A model generated the notes under the pieces. The model saw nothing but the letters and a program-made list of their open reading frames with translations, had not been told where the DNA came from and did not search any database. Below are positions 47,774-56,499 of a stretch of 64,000 bases of DNA, piece by piece (the stretch's first letter is position 1; each line of letters starts with the position of its first letter). Source of the DNA: Gimesia sp. Lineage in GTDB: Bacteria; Planctomycetota; Planctomycetia; Planctomycetales; Planctomycetaceae. The translations under genes and the position numbers were made by a program. Where the stretch lies: positions 2,947 through 66,946 of the forward strand of contig PAJV01000006.1 of the NCBI GenBank assembly GCA_002706765.1, in the 5' to 3' direction.

Positions 47774-48190
47774 ATGCAGTCAACAGTCGAAAGACTCTCG
47801 ATACACAGGGAGAGCAGCTTGGGAAACTGGATCAGAAAGCGAATCTCGCTGTTCACGACACTTTCCATTCTGGCATTCTTCTGGGTACTGACCGGTATCT
47901 ACGGCACTGCCGAAGTACAGCAGTCTTATGTGAAGTTCAATCGAGCAGGCATCCCGGCTCGAACTCCCATTTATACCGACCATCGTCCCGCTGATCCCAA
48001 CACGGTCTGGACGATGATTGCTTATCCGAAAGCTCCCTTACCATTTATCGTCAGTCTGGAAGTCGATATGGGAACCTCGTGCCTCTGGGGAGGCCCCATG
48101 CGACAATACTTCTTCTGGTGCCCCGGCTATCACACCACGTTCCCCATCTGGGGCAGAGAAGTCGCAGGCACTTATGAGGAAGTTGAATGA
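47774..48190 (+). CDS. Hypothetical single-span membrane protein
   Basis: With the ATG at 47774 the product has 138 residues: a basic N-terminus (RKRIS), one transmembrane helix (about residues 32-48), and an outside domain of about 90 residues with two cysteines (SCLWGG and FWCPGY). No family recognised. The start is uncertain because no clear ribosome site is visible; the frame is open upstream to 47627. It is followed after 38 bases by another small membrane protein and probably belongs to the same unit. Confidence 0.6.
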   Translation: MQSTVERLSIHRESSLGNWIRKRISLFTTLSILAFFWVLTGIYGTAEVQQSYVKFNRAGIPARTPIYTDHRPADPNTVWTMIAYPKAPLPFIVSLEVDMGTSCLWGGPMRQYFFWCPGYHTTFPIWGREVAGTYEEVE

Positions 48191-48228
48191 GTTACCCGGT
48201 TCATACTTTTCGTAGAAAGATCTGATCG

Positions 48229-48651
48229 ATGAGCCCCACTGCGAATCAAAGCCTGTTCCCTTGGAATGCCCGTGAAGTATGGCGGGGACTTTGCTTCTTT
48301 CTCGCATTCAGTGCGATTTACTGTTTCATGGCCTTTGGTATGCATGATTGGGGAATGGGCCGCATCATGCCAACCGCGCTTCTGACATTATTCTCATTTC
48401 TGCTAATGTTCTTGATGGCTCTGAGGCACAATAACCGATTGGTGCCGCACATCGTTCTGATCTGTTTCTGGTCGCTGGTGGTGGTCCTCGATCTGTGCTA
48501 TACACAAGCTCGATTTATGGATCTGTTCCAGTATGTAGGCGTCTCTTTTCTCGTTACTGCTGGTTTCGTCTTACTCCTGCAACTACTCTTCCTCGCAGCC
48601 GCGAGGAAGCGATTGAAGAGAGAAAAGTCAGAACCATCTGCTGACAGGTAG
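48229..48651 (+). CDS. Hypothetical four-helix membrane protein
   Basis: A 140-residue protein with four transmembrane segments (about 20-36, 43-62, 70-92 and 100-125) and a basic tail. No family recognised. Downstream of the single-span membrane protein in what looks like a two-gene unit; convergent with the ATP-grasp gene. Confidence 0.65.
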   Translation: MSPTANQSLFPWNAREVWRGLCFFLAFSAIYCFMAFGMHDWGMGRIMPTALLTLFSFLLMFLMALRHNNRLVPHIVLICFWSLVVVLDLCYTQARFMDLFQYVGVSFLVTAGFVLLLQLLFLAAARKRLKREKSEPSADR

Positions 48652-48662
48652 ACGATTCCAGA

Positions 48663-49442
48663 TTAAAGGTTAATACCGATCCCGTTATCTTTCAATCCCA
48701 TGATTTCTCGCCAACGGGCTTCGATTATCGCTGTGTAAACATAGCCGTCAAGACCATAATTACCCAGCGCATAACCATCGTTCACTTCGACCAGTAGCGT
48801 GTCGCCAGTCGAAGTGATTCCCCAATCCATGCTATATCCCACAGGTCGATTTTCGAATGCGTCCAATGCCGCCTGCATGCGAGACGGATCTGGGAACACT
48901 AGCGGATCACCCAGATAATTCGCAACAAATTTGATGCGACCGCGAAATATATACGCACGCCATTCAGAGACGAATTCAATGACTTCCTGCACCAGAACTT
49001 CAGTCTCGCCAGCAACGACAGCAGAGGGGATCAGGTCGCTGAATTTGTGAAAGACCGTCCCTTTAAACTTTTTGTGTTCGTGTAAGGGCTTGACGTGAAC
49101 GGCGCGCGTCTCCTCTTCATTCTCAAATGGCTGTCGTACCTGTTCCAACGTAGAAATCCAGAAATCGCGGCCAATCCACTTTTTCAGACACTCAGGCAGA
49201 TCCTGCAGGTCAGGTAACGGACGCTGAGCCCGCTTGATCGCTGAGCGCACTGTTCCTACGCCACCCGCTACGATAGTTTCATCGGGAAATGACAGCAGCC
49301 CCCTGTCCAATGCTCCGTCAAACAATGTCGGCGCATCAAACCGCATCACCTCATAACCCCGCTCCCAGAATCTATACGCAATCTGTTCGAGGTTCAGATA
49401 ATTTGGATCCCCTTTTTGTCCCTGTTGCACATAAGCACGCAT
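48663..49442 (-). CDS. ATP-grasp domain protein (DUF4343-like)
   Basis: A 259-residue protein with an ATP-grasp fold. VHVKPLHEHKKFKGTVF supplies the ATP-binding lysine strand, EVLVQEVIEFVSEWRAYIFRGRI is the central strand with the acid, and LLVEVNDGYALGNYGL near 225-240 is the metal-binding ExN motif. ATP-grasp ligases join a carboxylate to an amine or thiol; DUF4343-type members are often found in peptide-modification or natural-product contexts, but none is visible here. Its only close partner is the small unknown gene upstream, 63 bases away. Confidence 0.82.
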   Translation of the reverse strand: MRAYVQQGQKGDPNYLNLEQIAYRFWERGYEVMRFDAPTLFDGALDRGLLSFPDETIVAGGVGTVRSAIKRAQRPLPDLQDLPECLKKWIGRDFWISTLEQVRQPFENEEETRAVHVKPLHEHKKFKGTVFHKFSDLIPSAVVAGETEVLVQEVIEFVSEWRAYIFRGRIKFVANYLGDPLVFPDPSRMQAALDAFENRPVGYSMDWGITSTGDTLLVEVNDGYALGNYGLDGYVYTAIIEARWREIMGLKDNGIGINL

Positions 49443-49505
49443 AGTTTTCTTCCAGTGAGATCACGTCTGATTCGATATGACAATTCCAGCGAGAAACTTT
49501 GCTCA

Positions 49506-49994
49506 TCACCCTGCGTGTCCAAATCGCCCAAAGCCACCTTTGTCTCTCCAAGTGCTTTCATGGTGATGAAAAACGACATACTGTTGTTTGACGATCTGCT
49601 CCACAATTTGACTGGCGACTGATTGGGCTGACAGACTTTGATTTCTCTGTTGCTCCCACACAGCGACTGCAGAAGAGATAATTTCCTGGAGATCTTCGAT
49701 CAATGAGAGGCCATCCTCTTCAGTTCTTTTGGGCCATGTGAGCAAGTATTCTTTTAAAGGTTGATCGACTAAAGATTGCAGGCGAGTAAGAATCTTTTGC
49801 GCATTCACCTTATCTGGATTACAACGTTCTGAGAAAAGATGCAGAGTGACAGCGATTACTGCTTCAGAGGGAAATTCGTCAGAAGAACTCACCCAGAAAT
49901 CAATCGTGTCCAGCAATAACCTTTCCGTCAGGTAGATTCTACGATCCCAGATTTGATCTTCAAGTTGAGATCTGACTCGATATTGAAGTGTCAT
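49506..49994 (-). CDS. Hypothetical soluble protein upstream of ATP-grasp
   Basis: A 162-residue, mostly helical protein with no transmembrane helix and no recognised family. Charged and amphipathic throughout, with a short His-rich stretch (VFHHHESTW) near the C-terminus. It is 63 bases upstream of the ATP-grasp gene on the same strand and may be its partner. Codon use looks ordinary for the region. Confidence 0.6.
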   Translation of the reverse strand: MTLQYRVRSQLEDQIWDRRIYLTERLLLDTIDFWVSSSDEFPSEAVIAVTLHLFSERCNPDKVNAQKILTRLQSLVDQPLKEYLLTWPKRTEEDGLSLIEDLQEIISSAVAVWEQQRNQSLSAQSVASQIVEQIVKQQYVVFHHHESTWRDKGGFGRFGHAG

Positions 49995-50108
49995 ATCGTC
50001 TATTCCTGTTCTCAGTCAGATAAGACGACACTAGCTAAAGAAATCAGGTTCACTATTACGATATCAATCCCGTTCGTGTTCTTTCCTGCTTCTCATAGTA
50101 GCAAAAAC

Positions 50109-50849
50109 TCACAAACACCAGTCGGCTCCGAAGCACCCCTTCTGGATTTTCGTCAGCTGTTGAATCCCCGCTGTTGCCAGTTCCAGTTGTGCGTCCAGCA
50201 TGCCTCGGTTGAAGGTCTGGCCTTCCGCGGTGCCCTGGACTTCGATGAAGTCGCCGCCCCCGGTCATCACCACGTTCATATCCACGCCGGCGGTGCTGTC
50301 TTCGATGTAATCCAGGTCGAGTACCGGTTCGCCGTTCACCACGCCCACACTCACCGCGGCGACACTGTCAGAAAAAATCCGTTTCGGGTCGAACGCTTCG
50401 CCGGGAGCCAGTTCGCAGGTTTCGGGAATCGCCAGCACCGTATCCAGCAGCGCCAGGAAGCCGCCCGTGATACTCAGCGTCCGCGTTCCCCCGTCGGCCT
50501 GCAGCACATCGCAGTCCACCGTAATCGTGCGTGGACCCAATGCACCGAAATCAATCACCGCCCGCAAGCTGCGACCAATCAATCGCTGAATCTCACTCGA
50601 GCGTCCGTCGGCCCGACGCTGTTTTCGAGGCGACGTACTGCCGGGCAGCATGTTGTATTCCGCTGTCACCCAGCCGGTCGGGTTCTCGTCGTTTTTCTTC
50701 CAGGGAGGCACGCTGTTGTCCAGACTGGCCGTGCACAGTACCACCGTATTGCCTGCAGAAATCAGGATGCTTCCCGGCGTCGCACGGGTGTAATGGCGTT
50801 CGACTTTGATGGGACGCAGTTGTTCGGGCTGACGGGAATCGTGGCGCAT
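50109..50849 (-). CDS. rph: Ribonuclease PH
   Basis: RNase PH trims tRNA 3' ends by phosphorolysis. The 246-residue protein from the ATG at 50849 has [33 protein letters not shown], [26 protein letters not shown] segments, and [13 protein letters not shown], the phosphate-binding signature. The ATG at 50849 is preferred to one at 50879 because AGGA lies upstream and the family starts there. It is divergent from queE. Confidence 0.96.
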   Translation of the reverse strand: MRHDSRQPEQLRPIKVERHYTRATPGSILISAGNTVVLCTASLDNSVPPWKKNDENPTGWVTAEYNMLPGSTSPRKQRRADGRSSEIQRLIGRSLRAVIDFGALGPRTITVDCDVLQADGGTRTLSITGGFLALLDTVLAIPETCELAPGEAFDPKRIFSDSVAAVSVGVVNGEPVLDLDYIEDSTAGVDMNVVMTGGGDFIEVQGTAEGQTFNRGMLDAQLELATAGIQQLTKIQKGCFGADWCL

Positions 50850-51009
50850 GGGAGTATCCTGTACTGCTGGGGAATTCAATCGTAATCTGTGTTCAGTTGA
50901 TTTTTCGCTAAAGTTACCACGCTTTGACCGTGCATTTCAATGCAAGAACCGTCGCTTTCTATTAAGATAGACTCATTGACCGTTCCCTTTATTTCAGGAT
51001 CTTGTACCC

Positions 51010-51690
51010 GTGTTGATCTCGGAAATCTTTCACTCACCGCAAGGCGAAGGCAAATGGATCGGGGTCCCCTCGATCTTCATTCGCACCAGTGGCTGCAATC
51101 TGCGCTGCTGGTTCTGCGATACGCCTTACACCTCCTGGAATCCCGAGGGTGAGAAAATGTCCGTCGATCAGATCCTCGAACACATCACTCAGTACGACTG
51201 CGAACACGTCGTCGTCACCGGCGGCGAACCCATGCTCAGCCACGAGATCGAATCTCTCACGCAGCGCCTGCATGCGGACGGCAAGATCATCACCATCGAA
51301 ACAGCGGGTACCATTCTCAGCGACGTGCATGCCGACCTGATGTCGATCAGCCCCAAGCTTTCGAATTCCATCCCCGTCAAAGATCCCGCCTGGGCCCACC
51401 GTCACGATGCCCGCCGCGATCAGCCCACGGTGATCCATGAGCTGATCAAGCGACATCCCTACCAGATCAAGTTCGTCGTTGACCAGCGCGAAGACATCGC
51501 CGAAATCGAAGACTACCTGATCCGCTATCCCGAAATCGATCGCGCACACGTTTATCTCATGCCCCAGGGCATTACTGCGGAAATGCTGGCTGAACGGATG
51601 CCCTGGATCGAAGAAGTCGCCGCGCAGCTGGGCTGCCAGGTCACCCGAAGGATGCACATCGAACTCTGGGGCAACGTCCGCGGCAAATAG
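51010..51690 (+). CDS. queE: 7-carboxy-7-deazaguanine synthase
   Basis: A radical SAM enzyme of the queuosine pathway that converts 6-carboxytetrahydropterin to 7-carboxy-7-deazaguanine. The 226-residue product starts at a GTG and has EIFHSPQGEGKWIGVPSIFI and the cluster-binding CNLRCWFC (Cys29, 33 and 36), VVVTGGEPMLS and TAGTI downstream, the radical SAM GGEP motif. queC and queD are not in the window, so the rest of the pathway lies elsewhere. Confidence 0.95.
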   Translation: MLISEIFHSPQGEGKWIGVPSIFIRTSGCNLRCWFCDTPYTSWNPEGEKMSVDQILEHITQYDCEHVVVTGGEPMLSHEIESLTQRLHADGKIITIETAGTILSDVHADLMSISPKLSNSIPVKDPAWAHRHDARRDQPTVIHELIKRHPYQIKFVVDQREDIAEIEDYLIRYPEIDRAHVYLMPQGITAEMLAERMPWIEEVAAQLGCQVTRRMHIELWGNVRGK

Positions 51691-51716
51691 TTCCGTGGAA
51701 AATCAACCGGGAGAAC

Positions 51717-52856
51717 TCAGCCGTGAAAAATCGCGGCCCGCGCGTCCTTGACCCGTTGAACTGCTGCTTCGGAAGTCTCCGCCAGCGCCGTCAAATGCCC
51801 CATCTTGCGACCAGTTCGCGACTCCTGTTTACCATACAGGTGCACTTTCACGTCAGGAAACTGCTGCAGCGCCGTCCAGTCGGGCGGACCCGGTTCCCAG
51901 TGATCCCCCAGCAGATTCGCCATCGCCGATGGTCCCAGTGACTTCGTCGAACCCAGAGGCAGACCACAGATCGCCCGCACCTGTTGTTCGAACTGACACG
52001 TCACATGCCCGTCGATCGTCAGGTGACCCGAATTGTGAGGCCGCGGCGCGATTTCGTTAATCATCAGTCGCTGATCGCCCGTTAAAAAGAACTCAACACA
52101 CAACACGCCGACCACATCCAGATGCTCAAAGACCGCTCGAGTCACTTCGACGGCTTTGCGGTTCACTTCGTCCCCCATGCCCGAGGGGAACACCGAAATA
52201 TCCAGAATATGATTCGCATGGTCATTCTTCATCGGCCCGTAAAACGCGAACTCCCCATCCAGGCCCCGCACACCCACGACCGACAGCTCGCAGATATAAT
52301 CGATAAACGCTTCCAGCACCGTTTCCTCCGCCCCGACTTCCTTCCACGCGGCTTCCGCTTCTTCCGGCGAATCAATTTTCACCTGCCCCTTACCGTCATA
52401 ACCCGAAGTTGCCGACTTTAACACCGCCGGACATCCCAGTTCTGCCAATGCCGTTTTCAGTTCCTCCTCCGACCTGACCACCGCGAACGGCGTTACCGGT
52501 ATTCCCGCGTCCCGCAGTTCCGATTTCTCTCGAATCCGGTTCTGCGCGACATGCAGCACATTGGCTCCCGGACGAACCGGCGCGAATTGAGAGGCGGCAT
52601 CGGTTGTCACTGACAGCACATTCTCGAACTCGAACGAGATCACATCCACCTTTTTCGCGAAATTCGCAACCGCGTCAAGATCATCATACTCGCCCACGAT
52701 TTCCAGGTCCGCCACCTGTCCGGTGGGCGTCTTGCTTTCGGGCGAAAAGACATGTACGTGGTAACCCAGTCGGCGGGCTTCGATGGCAAACATGCGTCCC
52801 AGCTGGCCACTGCCCAGCATTCCCAGCGTTGAGCCGGGGGCGATCAACTCACTCAT
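51717..52856 (-). CDS. purK: 5-(carboxyamino)imidazole ribonucleotide synthase
   Basis: PurK uses ATP and bicarbonate to carboxylate AIR to N5-CAIR in purine synthesis. The 379-residue ATP-grasp enzyme begins with [20 protein letters not shown], and shows [12 protein letters not shown] with the ATP loop, [31 protein letters not shown] with the ExN motif. Its start overlaps the end of purE by four bases, the standard purE-purK arrangement. Confidence 0.97.
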   Translation of the reverse strand: MSELIAPGSTLGMLGSGQLGRMFAIEARRLGYHVHVFSPESKTPTGQVADLEIVGEYDDLDAVANFAKKVDVISFEFENVLSVTTDAASQFAPVRPGANVLHVAQNRIREKSELRDAGIPVTPFAVVRSEEELKTALAELGCPAVLKSATSGYDGKGQVKIDSPEEAEAAWKEVGAEETVLEAFIDYICELSVVGVRGLDGEFAFYGPMKNDHANHILDISVFPSGMGDEVNRKAVEVTRAVFEHLDVVGVLCVEFFLTGDQRLMINEIAPRPHNSGHLTIDGHVTCQFEQQVRAICGLPLGSTKSLGPSAMANLLGDHWEPGPPDWTALQQFPDVKVHLYGKQESRTGRKMGHLTALAETSEAAVQRVKDARAAIFHG

Positions 52857-53347
52857 AGTTCCGAATTTTCCAGTACGGTGTCAGTTTGCTTCTTGCAGAA
52901 TTCGTGCATCTTCGTTCGCAGCTCAGGACGGGAATTTCCCAGGATCCGTATCGCCAGCAGCGCCGCGTTTTTCGCTCCCGATTCCCCAATCGCCAGCGTG
53001 CCCACAGGTACGCCTCCCGGCATCTGTACGATCGACAGCAGCGAATCCAGCCCCTGCAGCGCCCGGCTCTTGACGGGGACACCCAGAACCGGCAGCACTG
53101 TCTGGGCAGCCACCATGCCCGGCAGATGCGCCGCGCCGCCTGCCCCCGCGATGATCACTTCCAGACCCCGCTGCTCCGCGTCCTTCGCGTATTCGTTCAT
53201 CCAGTCGGGCGTACGATGGGCCGAGACCACGCGGCACTCATGCTCGACCCCGAACTCCTTCAGGATCGTCGAGGCTTCTTTCATCGTTTCCCAGTCCGAT
53301 TGACTGCCCATGATGACCCCCACCAGCGGGGAACGGTTTTCTGACAT
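52853..53347 (-). CDS. purE: N5-CAIR mutase
   Basis: PurE converts N5-CAIR to CAIR. The 164-residue product has [24 protein letters not shown] with the catalytic His, and [16 protein letters not shown], the standard class I PurE features. Overlap of four bases with purK indicates translational coupling. Confidence 0.97.
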   Translation of the reverse strand: MSENRSPLVGVIMGSQSDWETMKEASTILKEFGVEHECRVVSAHRTPDWMNEYAKDAEQRGLEVIIAGAGGAAHLPGMVAAQTVLPVLGVPVKSRALQGLDSLLSIVQMPGGVPVGTLAIGESGAKNAALLAIRILGNSRPELRTKMHEFCKKQTDTVLENSEL

Positions 53348-53593
53348 AATCGACTTTCCTGTTGAGACAACGCTCGGCCCGCACGCGGGTTAATTTTTAA
53401 GCAAGATTGTGTGATTTCGAATGGCTGTGGCACTGATAATACTCAATTTCCTTACCTGATAGGAGTCTGCCATCCCCTTTTTTTGCAGGCTCCTGCCGAC
53501 AAGTGCACGTTCGTTTGACATTCTGAGTCCGCTGGTCTAGTGTTAGAGACGATTTCTTCATTTCCAGATGTGACAATTTGAAAGGATCTTCTT

Positions 53594-54589
53594 ATGGCAC
53601 GCCCTGTAACATTATTCACCGGACAATGGGCCGACCTCCCCCTGGAAGAGATGTGCAAAAAAGCACAGGATTTCGGCTATGACGGCCTGGAACTGGCCTG
53701 CTGGGGAGACCATTTCGAAGTCGACAAAGCACTTTCCGACGACACCTACTGCAACCGCAAACGGGAACTCCTCGAAAAATACGACCTGCAGCTCTACGCC
53801 ATCTCCAATCACCTCGTCGGCCAGGCCGTCCTCGATAACATCGATGCCCGCCACAAAGCGATCCTCCCCGAATACGTCTGGGGTGACGGCGATCCTGCCG
53901 GCGTCAACGAACGGGCCATCGAAGAAATGAAGAACACCGCCCGCGCCGCACAGAAGCTCGGCGTCAGCGTGGTCAACGGTTTCACCGGTTCCAGCATCTG
54001 GCATCTGCTCTACGACTTTCCCCCCACGCCCCGGGAAATGTACGACGCCGGCTACCAGCTCCTCGCCGACCGCTGGAATCCGATTCTCGACGTCTTCCAG
54101 GAATGCGGCATCAAGTTCGCCCTTGAAGTCCATCCCACCGAAATCGCATTCGACATCTACTCCGCGGAAATGTCGCTGAAGGCCCTCGACAATCGCGAAG
54201 AGTTCGGCTTCAACTTTGACCCCAGCCACCTCATCTGGCAGGGCGTTGATCCCGTCGAGTTCATTCGCTACTTCCCCGATCGTATTTATCACGCACACAT
54301 GAAAGACGCCTCCGTCACTCTCAACGGTCGCACCGGAATTCTCACCAGCCATCTGCCCTTCGGCGATCAGCGGCGTGGCTGGGACTTCCGCAGCGTCGGC
54401 CGTGGTGGTGTCAGGTTCGAAGAAATCATCCGCGCCCTCAACGACATCGGTTACGGCGGCCCCCTTTCCATCGAATGGGAAGACATGGGCATGAACCGCG
54501 ACCAGGGTGCCCGCGAAGCCTGCCAGTTCACAAAGAACGTCGACTTCGCCCCCTCCGACATCGCCTTCGACGGCGCCTTCGGAGACTGA
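53594..54589 (+). CDS. Sugar phosphate isomerase/epimerase-like TIM-barrel protein
   Basis: A 331-residue protein of the xylose isomerase-like TIM-barrel family. [19 protein letters not shown] opens the barrel, [13 protein letters not shown] near residue 175 and [11 protein letters not shown] near 215 carry the metal-binding Glu and Asp/His pattern, and [16 protein letters not shown] near 295 supplies the last Glu. Known members act on sugars, inositols or related polyols. An ATG preceded by AAAGGATC is clear. It is a single gene at the left edge of the repeat field. Confidence 0.9.
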   Translation: MARPVTLFTGQWADLPLEEMCKKAQDFGYDGLELACWGDHFEVDKALSDDTYCNRKRELLEKYDLQLYAISNHLVGQAVLDNIDARHKAILPEYVWGDGDPAGVNERAIEEMKNTARAAQKLGVSVVNGFTGSSIWHLLYDFPPTPREMYDAGYQLLADRWNPILDVFQECGIKFALEVHPTEIAFDIYSAEMSLKALDNREEFGFNFDPSHLIWQGVDPVEFIRYFPDRIYHAHMKDASVTLNGRTGILTSHLPFGDQRRGWDFRSVGRGGVRFEEIIRALNDIGYGGPLSIEWEDMGMNRDQGAREACQFTKNVDFAPSDIAFDGAFGD

Positions 54590-54685
54590 ATTCAGAGCTT
54601 CGGTTAGATCGATCTGAAGAAACAGGGAGAGCGCCTTTCGTTCTCCCTGTTTTCACGCGCACCAACTCATTAAATCTCTCCCCGG

Positions 54686-54714
54686 GTGCCACAGTTGGCT
54701 GGCCCAACTGTGCC
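54686..54714. repeat. Inverted repeat family C, copy 1
   Basis: CACAGTTGG at 54690-54698 and CCAACTGTG at 54704-54712 form a perfect 9-bp stem with a five-base loop, bounded by GTGCC on both sides. The downstream flank also resembles that of copy 2. Confidence 0.75.
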
Positions 54715-54741
54715 GATCAGTTCCTGCTTTCCTACATCGAA

Positions 54742-54793
54742 GGGTAGCCCCGAATGCAATTCGGGGTGAGCGCAGCGAACAGGAAACTGTCAG
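54742..54793 (+). repeat. 52-base palindromic repeat family A, copy 1
   Basis: GGGTAG, then CCCCGAAT-GCA-ATTCGGGG (8-bp perfect stem at 54748-54766), then a second imperfect palindrome (GTGAGC-GCA-GCGAAC), then AGGAAACTGTCAG. Confidence 0.85.
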
Positions 54794-54857
54794 AGAAATC
54801 TTTCGAATGTCTCCATATACATCCACCCTCTTACCACCCGACGCAAGCTATCCATAA

Positions 54858-54883
54858 TTAGCCGCAGGACGTTAGTCCCGGTT
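54858..54883 (+). repeat. Repeat family B, copy 1
   Basis: TTAGCCGCAGGACGTTAGTC followed by CCGGTT. Differs from copy 2 at two or three positions. I recall this sequence as a common planctomycete intergenic repeat; not verified here. Confidence 0.7.
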
Positions 54884-54934
54884 CCTCCCCCTTCCATTTT
54901 TAACTTACCCTAATTGAACTCGATCACAAAAACC

Positions 54935-54986
54935 GGGTAGCCCCGAATGCAATTCGGGGTGAGCGCAGCGAACAGGAAACTGACAG
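54935..54986 (+). repeat. 52-base palindromic repeat family A, copy 2
   Basis: Differs from copy 1 only in the tail (TGACAG instead of TGTCAG); both stems and loops are the same. Confidence 0.85.
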
Positions 54987-55035
54987 AAAAAACTCCCGAA
55001 CAGTCCTCAATGTTTCCAACCATCTCCCACCCGGT

Positions 55036-55065
55036 GTGCCACTGTTCGGCTTGCCCGACAGTGCC
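55036..55065. repeat. Inverted repeat family C, copy 2
   Basis: GTGCCACTGT and ACAGTGCC flank a partly paired centre; only the outer six bases of the stem pair perfectly. The downstream flank (AGTTCGACTTTCCTGCATC) resembles that of copy 1. Confidence 0.65.
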
Positions 55066-55092
55066 AATCCAGTTCGACTTTCCTGCATCAAA

Positions 55093-55383
55093 TCATCCGT
55101 CCACAAACCAATAATGAGTGCGACCGTGTAGCACCGTCGGCTCACCAACAGTGTTGAAAGAACTCCCCACCCGGGCATACCACTGCTCAAACCACTCACC
55201 TGCGAATACAATCAGTAAACCCGACGCTCCGGAACAAATTGCACTTGACCCCGCAGCGCCAACAGCGATAAACACCAAAACGTGTCGCGCGCGTGACCAG
55301 TTTACAGAGCACTGAAACACGCGACACCGGTTCCTGATCTTCACTATAAATAAGCCTGTTTTTTCCAGATCATCAGTTCTCAT
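55093..55383 (-). CDS. Possible small membrane protein
   Basis: A 96-residue ORF from an ATG at 55383 (another ATG at 55395), with one or two hydrophobic segments (HVLVFIAVGAAGSSAICSGA and SGLLIVFAGEWFEQW) and acceptable codon use. The C-terminal codons overlap a degenerate family C-like sequence. No family recognised. It lies inside a repeat field, so it could be a chance frame. Confidence 0.35.
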   Translation of the reverse strand: MRTDDLEKTGLFIVKIRNRCRVFQCSVNWSRARHVLVFIAVGAAGSSAICSGASGLLIVFAGEWFEQWYARVGSSFNTVGEPTVLHGRTHYWFVDG

Positions 55384-55673
55384 ATCCGCACTCATTCCTG
55401 ATGTAACCCTGCGGGTCGCCGCACATCGCAGGCTTTCGCCCCACAACCGCCCGGCCATCGCCCCATATCGGTTCGCTGTCAACCCGTATCGCCACCCGAA
55501 TCCGTTCAGACCCCCTTGACAGGCCCGCGCCCCTGCAGAAAATAATCTTGCGAACAATGAAAGCAGACTGATCCCGAAATCAGTACTCACACAAGACTCA
55601 TAAATGAATAATCGATCAAAACCGTCCATCACTCTAACTCAATCCTTATTTTGTAAAGTCACAAGAAAGAAAC

Positions 55674-55725
55674 GGGTAGCCCCGGATGCAATCCGGGGTT
55701 GTCGCAGACAACAGAAAACTGTCAG
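55674..55725 (+). repeat. 52-base palindromic repeat family A, copy 3
   Basis: Stem 1 here is CCCCGGAT-GCA-ATCCGGGG: relative to copy 1, A:T became G:C on both sides. Stem 2 is GTTGTC-GCA-GACAAC, a perfect 6-bp stem. Confidence 0.85.
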
Positions 55726-55762
55726 AGCAGACATTCAAACCAGAACACCAGATCCAACCTGA

Positions 55763-55788
55763 TTAGCCGCAGGGCGTTAGCCCCGGTT
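55763..55788 (+). repeat. Repeat family B, copy 2
   Basis: TTAGCCGCAGGGCGTTAGCC followed by CCGGTT, nearly the same as copy 1. Confidence 0.7.
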
Positions 55789-55938
55789 TATCGAGATTAA
55801 CCAGAACCGCGTTGGACGGCACTGTTGACTTGCTAAACTGCGATGACGTAAACAGCTCCCCCACCTGGTCCACAGCGAATTATAATTATCGGCCCCCATT
55901 CCCCGCAGATGAAAATCACGAACCAGTAAACAGACAAC

Positions 55939-55989
55939 GGGTAACCCCGAATGCAATTCGGGGCGAGCATCGCGAGCAGGAGGTCTCAG
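55939..55989 (+). repeat. Palindromic repeat family A, copy 4
   Basis: Starts GGGTAACCCC, keeps stem 1 (CCCCGAAT-GCA-ATTCGGGG) but has a divergent second part (CGAGCATCGCGAGC) and tail. Confidence 0.8.
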
Positions 55990-56053
55990 TTGCCGCGTCC
56001 AATCCGAAACCGGGCTGCCCCTCGACTCGGCACGGCCGGACGAACTCGCAGCA

Positions 56054-56078
56054 ACCGCGGCTAACGCCGTTCGGCTAA
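56054..56078 (-). repeat. Repeat family B, copy 3 (inverted)
   Basis: On the minus strand it reads TTAGCCGAACGGCGTTAGCC then GCGGT, which matches copies 1 and 2 with a few changes; orientation is opposite. Confidence 0.6.
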
Positions 56079-56092
56079 CAGGAAAGAAAATC

Positions 56093-56145
56093 GGGTCGCC
56101 CCCGAATACAATCCGGGGTTGTCACCGACAACAGGAAACCGTCAG
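56093..56145 (+). repeat. Palindromic repeat family A, copy 5
   Basis: Stem 1 is CCCCGAAT-ACA-ATCCGGGG with one A/C mismatch (a G-T wobble on the minus strand); stem 2 is GTTGTC-ACC-GACAAC, perfect, with the loop changed. Confidence 0.8.
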
Positions 56146-56180
56146 ATCAGCCACACAATTCAGATCAATGAAACCGACCT

Positions 56181-56222
56181 GCCAGGCTGTAGGGGCGGTA
56201 CCCATGTGTCCGCCCGCCTGGC
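56181..56222. repeat. Long hairpin element (family D)
   Basis: GCCAGGC (56181-56187) pairs with GCCTGGC (56216-56222), and inside it GGGCGG (56193-56198) pairs with CCGCCC (56210-56215), around an 11-base centre. I recall similar GTAGGGGCGG...CCGCCC units in several unrelated bacterial genomes. Confidence 0.7.
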
Positions 56223-56321
56223 GAGATTCGCACCAGTTTCACACCCCAATGGGACCAGAGCAAACCCGCTCCCGTCATTATTCGACCACGAAAAACACCA
56301 AACCACACAAAAACAGACAAT

Positions 56322-56341
56322 GGGTAACCCCGAATGCAATT
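56322..56341 (+). repeat. Palindromic repeat family A, truncated copy 6
   Basis: GGGTAACCCCGAATGCAATT only; the second half of the stem is replaced by other sequence. Confidence 0.7.
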
Positions 56342-56499
56342 CTACCCGCTCACCTCTGCACTGTTTTACAACCAGGTAACCAACCTCGGAACAACACTTC
56401 AACGAAAACAATGCTGTTAGTTCCTCGGGCATCGGTTAGAATGGAACAAGACCGAAAGACCACTCACGAACAGATATCAAGAACACGGAACTTTTGCGG

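Larger units (their letters stand above)
54590..56499. other. Gene-poor repeat field
   Basis: About 1.9 kb with no convincing long gene. It holds at least four families of short inverted-repeat elements, listed below, one small membrane-protein ORF, and little else. All six copies of the largest family face the same way. GC is irregular across the stretch. It separates the housekeeping block from the accessory block to its right. Confidence 0.85.

Noticed and set aside
50109-53347. rph, queE and purEK as one functional island
   Set aside because: They are ordinary housekeeping genes on mixed strands with no evidence of joint function.
53612-54352. 246-codon minus-strand frame opposite the TIM-barrel gene
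   Set aside because: Antisense shadow with no start region or motif.
54742-56341. CRISPR array
   Set aside because: Repeats are palindromic, spaced irregularly by tens to hundreds of bases, and no cas gene is present.
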